Below, piece by piece: positions 35,299-43,678 of a DNA stretch of 64,000 bases; position 1 is the stretch's first letter; each line of letters starts with the position of its first letter. Under the pieces are notes generated by a model. That model had not been told where the DNA came from, made no database searches, and was given only the letters and a program-made list of their open reading frames with translations. The position numbers and the translations under genes were made by a program. This DNA is from Chitinophagaceae bacterium (GTDB taxonomy: Bacteria > Bacteroidota > Bacteroidia > Chitinophagales > Chitinophagaceae), in assembly GCA_947381435.1 (NCBI GenBank), contig CANCVE010000001.1:62001-126000 (forward strand). Direction: 5' to 3'.

Positions 35299-35440
35299 AT
35301 GTCATTAGCAGCTTGTCTAAGCGCAAACCAGTTAAACTATTATTATTGAATTTCAACCACTTTAAAACTTGTCATTAGCAGCCTGTCTAAGGCGGGATGA
35401 TATGTTGAAACGGTTTGCGCTTCGACAGGCTCAGCGTGAC
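35299..35440. repeat. Inverted repeat with the CTTCGACAGGCTCAGCGTGAC phrase
   Basis: GTCATTAGCAGCTTGTCTAA followed by GCGCAAACC (35299-35327) is matched by GGTTTGCGCTTCGACAGG and CTCAGCGTGAC (35411-35439). A third partial arm, GTCATTAGCAGCCTGTCTAA, lies in the centre. Confidence 0.75.
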
Positions 35441-35518
35441 AATCATGATGATTTTCGATGTGATTGGTCACGTCATTCACATTCTTTCTGGTGCACCAGA
35501 TGGGACATTCTTAAAGAC

Positions 35519-35695
35519 ATACCCAAAAGTAAATTCGGTACACCCAAAAGCAAATTCGGTACACCCAGAAGTAAATTCGGCTTGCCCAGAAGGAAATTCG
35601 GTGTGCCGAAAAAGCTTTTCGGCATGCCCAGAAGAAAATTCGGCTAACCGAAAAAGAAATTCGGCATGCCGAATTTAGTTTTCGGTTAGCCGAAT
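35519..35695. repeat. Tandem array, 21-bp unit x 8
   Basis: Units begin at 35519, 35540, 35561, 35582, 35603, 35624, 35645 and 35666, with a partial ninth. They alternate around ACCCAAAAGTAAATTCGG; later units create dyads such as TTCGGCATGCCGAA and CCGAAAAAGCTTTTCGG. Because 21 is a multiple of three it gives a false open frame repeating PKSKFGT. Confidence 0.95.
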
Positions 35696-35744
35696 AGTTG
35701 ATTAATTTAGGTTTTTATTTTTCTTGATTAATCAAAATCATTCT

Positions 35745-35780
35745 AAAAATAAAAAGACCGCCTCATTTCTGGGCGGTCTT
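35745..35780 (-). terminator. Intrinsic terminator of the GH5 gene
   Basis: AAGACCGCC and GGCGGTCTT pair around a 9-nt loop; on the minus strand the stem is followed by a T-rich run. It is 40 nt past the GH5 stop codon. Confidence 0.85.
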
Positions 35781-35820
35781 AAACCTGCTGATTAATCGAT
35801 GTTATTTTCACTGGGTAATA

Positions 35821-36903
35821 TTATCTTGTTGCGTGACTGTAAGAGTTTACTGTGTTTGCAGCAACTGCAGCACCATTAGAAAGATATTTTGCATAAACAC
35901 TCATTTGTGGTTGATCTGCACCAGCAATTGGATGTAAAGAAAGTGGGTAGTTTTTCCACCAAGGGCCAGCTGCCCAATAAGAACCGCTAATGCCGTTTGC
36001 AGTAAGATATTGAAGGAAATTATCTAAAACTACCAACCAACGGCTATCGTTTTTAGGGATACCAAATTCGCCTACAAATCCTTTTTTACCGTTAGCTTTT
36101 AACCAATTTACAAATGGTTTTACGTTTTCTACACCTGTTTGAGCGTTTACAAATGTTTCATCATAGCTTCTAGCATAAGTTCCGCTGTAGTCATTATCAA
36201 AGTAGCAATGTGCATTGAAGATGATGTTATCAGCAGGATCTTGTAAGTATTTTAATTGGTTGTTTACTTGATCCCAAGTAGCAGCGTTAGAATAGCTTTC
36301 TCCTTCTACCATGATGTAAATTTCTCTATTTACTTCTCTGATACCTTTGATAGCTTCTTGAGCGTCGGTAAACCAAGAATATTGACCCATATCGTGTGGT
36401 TCGTTCATGATGTCTAAAGCGTAGATGTTATCGAAGTTTTTAAGAGAGAAAGCCATTTTCTTCCAGAAATCTTTGAAAGCAGCAACTGGAACTTCTTGGC
36501 TACCGATGATGTACTCAACATTATTCATTTTGTAACGAGCGAAGTTGTGCATGTTTAAAACAACCATTACACCGCTAGCAGCGCAATCAGAAAGGAAAGT
36601 TTTGATGCGACCCATTTCAACAACATCTAATGGAGCAAACATTCCTTTTTGAACTCTTTCCCAACGGAAAGGAAGAGACATTACAGTAACGCCTTTTTTA
36701 GCGAAGTATTTAATTTCTGTCTTATCAGGATAAGTATAATTAACATTATAAGTACCTGGTAAACTTTCAACACCAAATTCTGCTCCGCAAAGAGAAACGC
36801 CGAATGGCAATACATTATATTGTGCATTTACTTTTACTAAGCTGAAAAGTGCGATTGCGATAAGTGTGATAATGTGTTTCATAACCTTCATTTTTAATTC
36901 CAT
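35821..36903 (-). CDS. GH5-like secreted glycoside hydrolase (cellulase superfamily)
   Basis: 360 aa from the first ATG. In-frame ATGs at 36891 and 36882 are equally possible, as the signal peptide core (HIITLIAIALFSLVKVNAQ) starts after them and no RBS decides. The TIM barrel shows the GH5 catalytic pair: acid/base E168 in ALDIMNEPHD and nucleophile E279 in GFVGEFGIP, plus VVLNMHNFARY and FNAHCYFDNDYSGTY. Likely substrates are beta-glucans or mannans, secreted to the periplasm or outside. There is no carbohydrate-binding module. It is a single gene with its own terminator. Confidence 0.9.
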   Translation of the reverse strand: MELKMKVMKHIITLIAIALFSLVKVNAQYNVLPFGVSLCGAEFGVESLPGTYNVNYTYPDKTEIKYFAKKGVTVMSLPFRWERVQKGMFAPLDVVEMGRIKTFLSDCAASGVMVVLNMHNFARYKMNNVEYIIGSQEVPVAAFKDFWKKMAFSLKNFDNIYALDIMNEPHDMGQYSWFTDAQEAIKGIREVNREIYIMVEGESYSNAATWDQVNNQLKYLQDPADNIIFNAHCYFDNDYSGTYARSYDETFVNAQTGVENVKPFVNWLKANGKKGFVGEFGIPKNDSRWLVVLDNFLQYLTANGISGSYWAAGPWWKNYPLSLHPIAGADQPQMSVYAKYLSNGAAVAANTVNSYSHATR

Positions 36904-37081
36904 GACAAAGATGGCACTCGCTGAGTTGGCATATTATAGTGTAGATTATGAACTGAAATTCATCATTTGTAAGGGGCTTGTAGTAGTTTGATTAACGACT
37001 ATTTAACAATTGATTAGTGCGTTTTGGAAGGCTGTGTAGTGGTGCGATTTGGGGAAGGGGAAATGAGGGTAGAAAAATAAT

Positions 37082-37112
37082 TTTGTAAATTAGATGTACA
37101 TACATACATTTG
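37082..37112 (+). promoter_or_regulatory. Promoter and candidate operator of the marR gene
   Basis: TTTG (37082-37085), a 19-nt spacer and TACATTTG (37105-37112), a perfect -7 box. The palindrome ATGTACAT (37094-37101) lies between the boxes. The octamer ATACATTT (37104-37111) recurs at 37605-37612 before the first pirin gene beside another palindrome, GTATATAC. Confidence 0.65.
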
Positions 37113-37120
37113 CATTAGCA

Positions 37121-37579
37121 ATGAAGTTAGAGCAAGCAATACAGAGTACAAAATTTAAAAGTGAAGTGCATAAGGCAGTACTACATATATTATATACTGC
37201 ATGGTGGCTGAAGACACAGAGTGCAAAGGAGTTGAAAGAATTTGGATTGACGCACGAACAATACAATGTATTGCGAATACTAAAAGGAAAATATCCTGAG
37301 CAAATGTGCGTGAGAGATGTGGCTAGTAGGATGATAGAAAAGAACTCGAACGTACCGAGAATAGTGGATAGATTGGAATTGAAAAAGTTGGTAGAAAGGA
37401 ATACCTCTCAGTTGGACAAAAGGGAAACAGTGATTACCATAACAAAAGAGGGTATAGCATTACTAGAAGCGAGTACATTGGTGATGGATGAGCGTATGAG
37501 CAAACAATTTCAATTGCCAGAAGAAGAAGCAGTAACCTTGAACTTATTGCTAGAAAAAATTAGGGAAATAGAAGAGTAG
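37121..37579 (+). CDS. MarR family transcriptional regulator
   Basis: 152 aa from the ATG at 37121. A longer frame from 37094 would start inside the promoter, between its two boxes, so I reject it; the transcript would then have almost no leader. The winged helix-turn-helix spans about residues 45-115 (LTHEQYNVLRILKGKYPEQM, then VRDVASRMIEKNSNVPRIVD and the wing LDKRETVITITKEG). MarR proteins bind as dimers to palindromes and respond to small molecules or oxidants. Two pirin genes and a YceI gene follow on the same strand, the likely regulon. Confidence 0.88.
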   Translation: MKLEQAIQSTKFKSEVHKAVLHILYTAWWLKTQSAKELKEFGLTHEQYNVLRILKGKYPEQMCVRDVASRMIEKNSNVPRIVDRLELKKLVERNTSQLDKRETVITITKEGIALLEASTLVMDERMSKQFQLPEEEAVTLNLLLEKIREIEE

Positions 37580-37636
37580 ATTTTTTTTGAATAAATACGT
37601 GTATATACATTTAATTTGGTAATTAAAAATAGAAGA

Positions 37637-38353
37637 ATGATGAAGACAATATTGCACAAAGCAGCAACAAGAGGACACGCAAATCATGGATGGCTAAACA
37701 GCTACCATACATTCAGTTTTGCAGGATACAATGAACCATCGCGCATACATTTTGGCGCATTGCGGGTATTGAACGATGATACGGTAGCACCAGGTATGGG
37801 TTTTGGAAAACACCCGCACGACAATATGGAGATTGTTTCTATCCCATTGAGTGGAGATTTGGAACACCAAGATTCTACTGGTCGCCATGAAATTATAAAA
37901 CAAGGTGATGTGCAAATAATGAATGCGGGTAGTGGCATTAGTCATAGCGAAAAGAATGCGAACCGCGATAAAGAAGTGAAGTTTTTGCAGATATGGGTTT
38001 TTCCCAAAGAAAAAAATATTGTTCCTAGGTATGAACAGAAGTCTTTTCCATTGGCAGAAAGACATAATAAACTACAAACTGTAGTTGCCCCCGATGATGC
38101 CAATGCAGTTTGGATAAACCAGGATGCATGGTTTACACTAGGCAGTTTTGATAAGGATGCAATTGCCAATTATCAGCTACACAATAGCCAAAGTGGTGTG
38201 TATGCTTTCGTAATTAAAGGTTCTATTTCTCTAAATGGAATAGAACTAGCAGAAAGAGACGGATTGGGTATTACAGAAATTACCTCAATAGACATTAAAG
38301 CAACAACTGACACCGAAGTATTATTAATGGAAATACCAATGCAGTTGAGTTAA
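37637..38353 (+). CDS. Pirin family protein (YhhW-like)
   Basis: 238 aa from the ATG at 37637, preceded by an AGAAGA purine run; a frame extension to a TTG at 37616 is not supported. The bicupin fold carries the pirin signature: RGHANHGWLNSYHTFSFAGY, GFGKHPHDNMEIVSIPLSGD and the metal ligands H, H, H and E of the N-terminal cupin (HPHDNME, then GSGISHSE). Relatives have quercetin 2,3-dioxygenase activity or act in redox stress. It follows the MarR gene after 57 nt that hold a second possible operator. Confidence 0.9.
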   Translation: MMKTILHKAATRGHANHGWLNSYHTFSFAGYNEPSRIHFGALRVLNDDTVAPGMGFGKHPHDNMEIVSIPLSGDLEHQDSTGRHEIIKQGDVQIMNAGSGISHSEKNANRDKEVKFLQIWVFPKEKNIVPRYEQKSFPLAERHNKLQTVVAPDDANAVWINQDAWFTLGSFDKDAIANYQLHNSQSGVYAFVIKGSISLNGIELAERDGLGITEITSIDIKATTDTEVLLMEIPMQLS

Positions 38354-38527
38354 CCACAAAGTGCACAAAGATTTCACAAAGAGCACAAAGAAAATAAAGA
38401 AACCCATGGTGAACATTGTGTAGACTTAATGTTATTTGTGGTAAAAGTCAACAGTAATAACAATCACAAAGAAGATAAAGAAAACCTTAGTGACCCTTGT
38501 GCAGACTTAGTGTTCCTTGTGGTAAAA
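38353..38527. repeat. CACAAAG-family repeat, double copy
   Basis: AACCACAAAGTGCACAAAG with a second CACAAAG 20 bp later is followed by two sets of complementary arms (GTGTAGACTTAATG, then GTGCAGACTTAGTG and CCTTGTGGTAAAA). It starts at the pirin stop codon and reaches to 10 nt before the next ATG. Confidence 0.82.
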
Positions 38528-38536
38528 ATAAATTAT

Positions 38537-39412
38537 ATGAAAAAGAATAGAACAATTAAAAGTATCATCTACGCCAATATGATAGACATGGGTGGCTTTC
38601 CGGTAAGGCAGTCTTTTCCATCGCACAAGGCAGAACATATAGACCCGTTTTTATTATTGCACCATGCCAATATAAAAGTGTCTGAACATATCCCTACCAA
38701 TAAGGCTGGTGTAGGGCCGCACCCTCACCGTGGGTTTTCGCCTGTAACTTTTATATTTAAGGGAGGCGTGCATCATCAAGATAGCAGGGGTAATAATAAC
38801 ATAATTTATGAAGGTGGTATTCAATGGATGAACGCTGGAATGGGCGTTATTCATAGCGAGCGTCCGCCGCATGACATTCATGAAATAGGTGGTGTGCAAG
38901 AGATAATACAGCTATGGGTAAATACACCTGCAGCACACAAGATGGACTTGCCAGAATATCTTCCTGCAAGTAAAGAAGAGATTCCTTTTATAGAAACAGA
39001 TGACAAGCTAGCGAGGGTAAACATTGTGTCGGGAGAATTGAATGGTATAAAAGGAGTAATCCCCGCCCTTTCACCTGTAAATACGTTTACTGCTGACATC
39101 AAACAAGGAGGAATCTTTCAATTTGATATTCCTTCTTCGCACAATGCTTTTGTGTATGTTTTGGGTGGAAAGATTACCATCAATGGTAACGATGAAATAT
39201 TGGGTAACTACATCTCTATACTGAATAATGACGGAGAGGGCTTTTTGATAGAGGCATTAGAAGATGCTACCTTACTTATAGGTACTGGCGAACCATTGAA
39301 TGAACCTATTGCATCGCATGGGCCGTTTGTAATGAATAATCAAAGGGAAATAATGGAGGCATTCAGAGATTATCAACTGGGGAAAATGGGGGTACTTATT
39401 GAAGAAGCGTAA
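38537..39412 (+). CDS. Second pirin family protein
   Basis: 291 aa from the ATG at 38537; the frame open from 38429 only translates the repeat. Motifs of pirin proper are present: MIDMGGFPVRQSFPSHKAEH, IDPFLLLHHANIK, GVGPHPHRGFSPVTFIFKGG with iron ligands HPHRG, and GMGVIHSERP. The C-terminal cupin domain ends near 285. It is a different pirin subfamily from the preceding gene, closer to the eukaryotic pirin type. Both belong to the MarR-linked stress cluster, the precise reaction being unknown. Confidence 0.9.
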   Translation: MKKNRTIKSIIYANMIDMGGFPVRQSFPSHKAEHIDPFLLLHHANIKVSEHIPTNKAGVGPHPHRGFSPVTFIFKGGVHHQDSRGNNNIIYEGGIQWMNAGMGVIHSERPPHDIHEIGGVQEIIQLWVNTPAAHKMDLPEYLPASKEEIPFIETDDKLARVNIVSGELNGIKGVIPALSPVNTFTADIKQGGIFQFDIPSSHNAFVYVLGGKITINGNDEILGNYISILNNDGEGFLIEALEDATLLIGTGEPLNEPIASHGPFVMNNQREIMEAFRDYQLGKMGVLIEEA

Positions 39413-39468
39413 ATCGTTAATCGAGAATCGCAAGTAATCCTTACGATTCCCGACTCCCGATTCTCGAA
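39413..39468. repeat. Inverted repeat of AATCGAGAATCG words
   Basis: TCGTTAATCGAGAATCG, then CTTACGATT, CCCGACTCCCGATTCTCGA complement each other. It directly follows the pirin stop codon. Confidence 0.72.
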
Positions 39469-39524
39469 TAATAATTCATAATTTTTTTAATAACATCCCT
39501 TAACTGGGGCAAAAACACAAAAAA

Positions 39525-40052
39525 ATGGCTACTTACAAATTAGACGCTATGCATAGCGAAATCACTTTTAAAGTGAAACACTTAATGATTAGTACTGTAA
39601 CAGGTAACTTCTCACAATTTGATGCAACAATGGAAGCTGAAGCAGAAGACTTTAGCGATGCAAAAATTAGCTTTACAGCTGATGTTGCAAGTATTTCTAC
39701 AGGTAATGAACAAAGAAATGGTCACCTTAAAAGTGCAGATTTCTTTGATGCAGAAAAGTTCCCTGTACTATCATTTACCTCTACTTCTTTTACTCACAAA
39801 AGCGGAAGTGACTATGATCTAACCGGTGATTTAACTATTAAAGACGTTACTGCACCTGTTACATTGGCAGTAGAATATGGTGGAGCAATGACAGACTTTT
39901 ATGGTCAATCAAAAGTTGGTTTTGAATTATCAGCAAAGATTAGTCGTGCAGCTTTTGGTCTTACATGGAGTGCCGTTACCGAAGCGGGCGGTGTAGTGGT
40001 AAGCGACGAAGTTAAATTGGCATTATCGGTACAATTGGTAAAGCAAGCGTAA
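39525..40052 (+). CDS. YceI family protein
   Basis: 175-aa lipocalin-like YceI barrel that binds a polyisoprenoid or other amphiphile. Family motifs: YKLDAMHSEITFKVKHLMIS at the start, STGNEQRNGHLKSADFFDAE, FTSTSF, and LTGDLTIKDVTAPVTLAVEY. No signal peptide is present, so this is a cytoplasmic member. MarR-pirin-YceI clusters recur in Bacteroidota and are thought to be part of oxidative or organic stress response; this is inference from gene neighbourhood. It ends with a strong terminator. Confidence 0.93.
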   Translation: MATYKLDAMHSEITFKVKHLMISTVTGNFSQFDATMEAEAEDFSDAKISFTADVASISTGNEQRNGHLKSADFFDAEKFPVLSFTSTSFTHKSGSDYDLTGDLTIKDVTAPVTLAVEYGGAMTDFYGQSKVGFELSAKISRAAFGLTWSAVTEAGGVVVSDEVKLALSVQLVKQA

Positions 40053-40107
40053 TCTAGTGATGGATTATGAGTGATGAATTATACCTCGCATTGTTTATTA
40101 TCATTTG

Positions 40108-40145
40108 AAAAGGAGCGAATATTTAGTAAGTATTCGCTCCTTTTT
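40108..40145 (+). terminator. Intrinsic terminator of the yceI-like gene
   Basis: AAAAGGAGCGAATA pairs with TATTCGCTCC followed by TTTTT; loop TTTAGTAAG. It is 55 nt after the stop codon. Confidence 0.92.
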
Positions 40146-40231
40146 CATGGTATTAGTACATCTTTAGTGGCTTTAACAAACATCTTACAACACGATTAAC
40201 ATTTTATTTTCATATTCTACAATGAATATTA

Positions 40232-40283
40232 TATATTTGTGTTGATACAACGTCACGGTTATCCGTGACGTTGTATTTTTTTT
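40232..40283 (+). promoter_or_regulatory. greA promoter followed at once by an intrinsic-terminator leader
   Basis: TATATTTG (40232-40239) is a perfect -7 box. The predicted start, about 40245, coincides with the first base of a perfect 14-bp stem (ATACAACGTCACGG, loop TTAT, CCGTGACGTTGTAT, 40245-40276) that ends in TTTTTTT. The greA ATG is 31 nt on. Most transcripts should stop as a leader RNA of about 40 nt unless the terminator is overcome. The -33 box is weak. Confidence 0.7.
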
Positions 40284-40307
40284 GATAACACCTCTAAATA
40301 AAAGATT

Positions 40308-40775
40308 ATGAGTGATTATGTAACACAGGAGACATTTACAAAAATGCGCGAAGAGCTTCAGAGGATGAAAGGAATAGACAGACCGGCTGCATCTCGGGCT
40401 ATTGCTGAAGCTAGAGAAAAAGGAGATTTGAAGGAAAATGCTGAATACGATTCTGCCAAGGAAGCACAAGGAATGCTTGAAGCTAGGATTAAACAACTGG
40501 AAGGGATTATTGCAACAGCTAAAATTATTGACCCTAGTACGATTGATACTAGTAAGGTTGCTGTTTTAACTAAAGTAACCATTACTAATTTGGCTAACAA
40601 AAAGGTAATGACTTATCAGATTGTTGGACAAAAAGAGGCTGACTTGAAGCTAGGAAAGATATCTGCATCCTCTCCAATTGGTAGTGGATTACTAGGTAAG
40701 GCCATTGGCGAAATTGCTGAAATAACTACACCAACAGGCATTATGAAATTTCAGGTTGACGCAATTACCATCTAA
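40308..40775 (+). CDS. greA: Transcription elongation factor GreA
   Basis: 155-aa Gre factor that enters the RNA polymerase secondary channel and stimulates cleavage of backtracked RNA. The coiled-coil N-terminal domain carries the acidic tip: AIAEAREKGDLKENAEYDSA, with D and E at the loop. The C-terminal FKBP-like domain ends SPIGSGLLGKAIGEIAEITTPTG. Length and motifs are normal for GreA. Upstream, a terminator hairpin lies between its promoter and the gene, and E. coli greA also has a terminated leader, so autoregulation is plausible. A terminator follows. Confidence 0.96.
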   Translation: MSDYVTQETFTKMREELQRMKGIDRPAASRAIAEAREKGDLKENAEYDSAKEAQGMLEARIKQLEGIIATAKIIDPSTIDTSKVAVLTKVTITNLANKKVMTYQIVGQKEADLKLGKISASSPIGSGLLGKAIGEIAEITTPTGIMKFQVDAITI

Positions 40776-40799
40776 AAATCACTTTGATTAAATAAATAT

Positions 40800-40825
40800 A
40801 GCCTCTACTTTTGTAGGGGCTTTTT
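40800..40825 (+). terminator. Intrinsic terminator of greA
   Basis: AGCCTCTAC pairs with GTAGGGGCT (one G-T pair) and is followed by TTTT. The following 40835-40930 contains inverted words (GATACAAGTTTCTGG, CTGTATCAAGTAACTGG). Confidence 0.85.
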
Positions 40826-40930
40826 ATTTGAGTTTCTAGATACAAGTTTCTGGTTTTTACCTGTATCAAGTAACTGGAAACCTGTAACTTACTAAATTGA
40901 ATCACTGATTACTGATAACTGTTCACTATT

Positions 40931-41323
40931 ATGACTATCTTTTCTAAAATTATTGCAGGAGAAATCCCTTGTTACAAACTTGCCGAGAATGAACATTTCA
41001 TCGCGTTTCTAGACATATTTCCTTTAAGAAAGGGTCATGCATTGGTAGTTCCTAAAATAGAAATAGATAAACTATTTGATTTGCCAAATGAATACCTGAC
41101 AGGCCTATTAACTTTTGCAAAACCTGTTGCCAAAGCAATTGAGAAGGCTTTCCCTTGCAATAGGGTTAGTATTTTAACTGTAGGACTGGAAGTGCCTCAT
41201 GCACATGTTCACCTTATTCCGATGGATAAAACGGAGGATATGAACCTTTTAAACGATAAATTGAGTCTTACCTCAGACGAGTTTAAACAGATACAGGGGC
41301 TTATATTAAAGTCTTTACAGTGA
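40931..41323 (+). CDS. HIT family nucleotide-binding hydrolase
   Basis: 130-aa histidine-triad protein. The N-terminus TIFSKIIAGEIPCYKLAENE and the triad HAHVHLIPM (H90, H92, H94) are classical for Hint-type phosphoramidases, which cleave AMP-amino or similar bonds. Length is normal. GreA and the HIT gene are adjacent in the same order in many Bacteroidota, though a terminator lies between them here. A weak stem-loop (41364-41400, ATGGTCACAACC with a partial complement and TTTTTA) may be its terminator. Confidence 0.95.
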   Translation: MTIFSKIIAGEIPCYKLAENEHFIAFLDIFPLRKGHALVVPKIEIDKLFDLPNEYLTGLLTFAKPVAKAIEKAFPCNRVSILTVGLEVPHAHVHLIPMDKTEDMNLLNDKLSLTSDEFKQIQGLILKSLQ

Positions 41324-41363
41324 ATTGAAGTACATCTGTAAGTATGTAGTGTATATTCTATGT

Positions 41364-41400
41364 ATGGTCACAACCTTAAAAGGGATGTTGACCATTTTTA
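41364..41400 (+). terminator. Possible terminator of the HIT gene
   Basis: ATGGTCA pairs with TGACCAT and the stem continues with mismatches toward ACAACC/GGGATGT; TTTTTA follows. The rest of the spacer to 41647 contains nothing I can support. Confidence 0.5.
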
Positions 41401-41647
41401 TATATTCATAAAAAGGGCTGGAATTAATTTTCTTTATTGTTCAATAGTATCAATAAGTAATCATAATTTTCTGGCTTAAATCCAAAGGACTAGATCCTCA
41501 ATTATTGAAATAATTTGTTGTTTCTGCCTTCAATTACCTTCCACTACCTTACTTCCACCGAATTTATTTCTCTAATTTAAACTTGTTTTTCCTTCTCAAG
41601 TCTCTTGTTTCATTAACGGTTATTTTCCACTTATAAATTATGTTGTT

Positions 41648-43675
41648 ATGAAAAAGCATTTTCAAACTACACTTTCTCTTTTGTTTCTAATAGCATCGCT
41701 AACTATTTTTACTTCTTATACTGCTAACGAAACAACAAATAACAAGTATTCAATAAAACTACCGTATCGCAAATCTGGACTTACCGAAAGGCAAGCAGCA
41801 GCACATTTGCTCGGCCGGTTTACTTATGGGGCCACTCCGAAACAGATTGATGAAGTGGTGAAGATGGGGTTGGAAAATTGGTTTACTCAACAATTAGATG
41901 CCGATGTTGCCAATGATTCTTTAAACAATTTATTGCTTCCTTATGATGTATTTACAAAGTCGAATAAAGAAATAGTAAATACTTATCTGGATGGCGGACA
42001 AGTACGTAGAAAAGCTATAAAGGAAGGGCTGATTCCACTGGATTCTTCAGGAAAATTGGAATATAAGGAACGTAAAGGGATGATTGATTCTTTTATGAAA
42101 GCAAATGGGTATAAGCCTGTAAATGAAGTAGAAAGACAATTAATTAACCAAAAAATAATTCGTGCGGCATACAGTAATAATCAATTGCAAGAAGTAATGA
42201 CTAGCTTTTGGTTTAATCATTTTAATGTATCCCTAACTAAAAATAATTCTGTAAGGTTTGTTCCTTGCTATGAAAAAGATGTTATCAGGCCAAATGCATT
42301 GGGTAAGTTTGGAGATATATTATTGGCAACTGCAAAGTCTCCGGCAATGCTTACTTATCTGGACAACTTTACTAGTGTTGCAAGCGACAATAACAACAAC
42401 TCTGAAGAAGGTTCCAAAAGATTGAGAAACCTATACGCTCAACAAAAAATGCTTACGGAAAAGGGCGATACAGGGGCAGCTTACAAAGAAATACTCCAAA
42501 GAATAAAAGGCTTCAAGAATGCACAGGGATTGAACGAAAACTATGCCCGGGAGATAATGGAATTACACACTTTGGGTGTTGATGGTGGGTATACACAAAC
42601 AGATGTAACTAGTGCTGCTAAGGTTTTAACAGGATGGACAATCTTTCCAATGAATGACGAATATGGCGGCGGTGGAATAAGAAAAATGATTGAAAAGATA
42701 GGAGAGGAGAAGTTTATCCAACAAGGTTATGTGCACGATGGTGACTTTTTGTTTTCCGTAAATAAGCATGATAAAACTGATAAAAAGGTTTTGGGAAATG
42801 ATTTCTCTGGAAAGGATGGGTACAATGAAGGACTGAAACTAATTAGTATTTTGGCACACCATAACTCTACTGCACATTTTATATGTAGGAAATTAGCAGC
42901 TCATTTTGTTAGTGATAATCCCTCACAAGCTTTAATAGAAAAAATGTCTAAAACCTTTTTAGATAAGGATGGTGACATAAAACAAGTTTTAGTAACTATG
43001 GTAAATGCACCTGAGTTCTGGAGTAAAGAAGCATTGAGAGAAAAAATAAAGTCGCCATTTGAGCTCTCTATTAGTACGGTGAGGGCACTGAATGCAAAGG
43101 TTAACCAACCTTATCAATTGTTTAATTGGATAAATAAAATGGGCGAAAGAATTTATTATTATCAAGCACCAACAGGCTTTCCAGATAGAGCGAGGTATTG
43201 GATAAATACTGGTTCATTACTAAACAGGATGAACTTCGGTTTGGCTATAGCGTCTCAAAGAATTCCTGGTGTTTCCTTTAATCTAGCAGCCTTAAATGAT
43301 AATCACGAACCAGAAAGTGCAGAAGCTGCATTGAGAATTTATTGTAAAATCATGATGCCCGAACGTAATGTTGATGAAACAGTAAAACGTCTGATTCCAT
43401 TAATAAATGATCCTGCCATTAATCAAAAGATTGTTTCAGCAGCAGGCAAAACTGCACCGCCACAAGTACAAGAAAACAATACGATGATGGTAGAAGACAA
43501 TATGATGATAAGCGATGTGGGCAGTGGTAATAAAAAGGTGTTGAAAGAAAAGGTGGGCAAAAAGAATAATACCAATTACACCGTTCAGGATTTGATGGTA
43601 AAAGCTGGCGATAAGTCAATGTTGTCTCAGGTTACAGGTATCATCATCGGTTCACCAGAGTTTCAGCGTAAATAG
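41648..43675 (+). CDS. DUF1800 family protein
   Basis: 675-aa exported protein; residues 1-25 form a signal peptide (KKHFQTTLSLLFLIASLTIF). The DUF1800 hallmarks are LTERQAAAHLLGRFTYGATP near 45-64, MTSFWFNHFNVS, ENYAREIMELHTLGVDGGYT and FICRKLAAHFVSD. It is always, or nearly always, coded next to a DUF1501 protein, as here (90 nt downstream). The pair is thought to act at the cell surface or periplasm; no reaction is established. A low-complexity insert (NNTMMVEDNMMISDVGSGNK) lies near residue 625. Confidence 0.92.
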   Translation: MKKHFQTTLSLLFLIASLTIFTSYTANETTNNKYSIKLPYRKSGLTERQAAAHLLGRFTYGATPKQIDEVVKMGLENWFTQQLDADVANDSLNNLLLPYDVFTKSNKEIVNTYLDGGQVRRKAIKEGLIPLDSSGKLEYKERKGMIDSFMKANGYKPVNEVERQLINQKIIRAAYSNNQLQEVMTSFWFNHFNVSLTKNNSVRFVPCYEKDVIRPNALGKFGDILLATAKSPAMLTYLDNFTSVASDNNNNSEEGSKRLRNLYAQQKMLTEKGDTGAAYKEILQRIKGFKNAQGLNENYAREIMELHTLGVDGGYTQTDVTSAAKVLTGWTIFPMNDEYGGGGIRKMIEKIGEEKFIQQGYVHDGDFLFSVNKHDKTDKKVLGNDFSGKDGYNEGLKLISILAHHNSTAHFICRKLAAHFVSDNPSQALIEKMSKTFLDKDGDIKQVLVTMVNAPEFWSKEALREKIKSPFELSISTVRALNAKVNQPYQLFNWINKMGERIYYYQAPTGFPDRARYWINTGSLLNRMNFGLAIASQRIPGVSFNLAALNDNHEPESAEAALRIYCKIMMPERNVDETVKRLIPLINDPAINQKIVSAAGKTAPPQVQENNTMMVEDNMMISDVGSGNKKVLKEKVGKKNNTNYTVQDLMVKAGDKSMLSQVTGIIIGSPEFQRK

Positions 43676-43678
43676 AAC

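Noticed and set aside
35369-35647. 92-aa open frame ending in repeated PKSKFGT heptads
   Set aside because: It is a by-product of a 21-bp tandem array, which keeps any frame open; the array continues past the stop and its upstream part translates an inverted repeat.
38429-38536. 36-residue N-terminal extension of the second pirin protein
   Set aside because: It is a translation of the CACAAAG repeat; the conserved pirin start follows the ATG at 38537.
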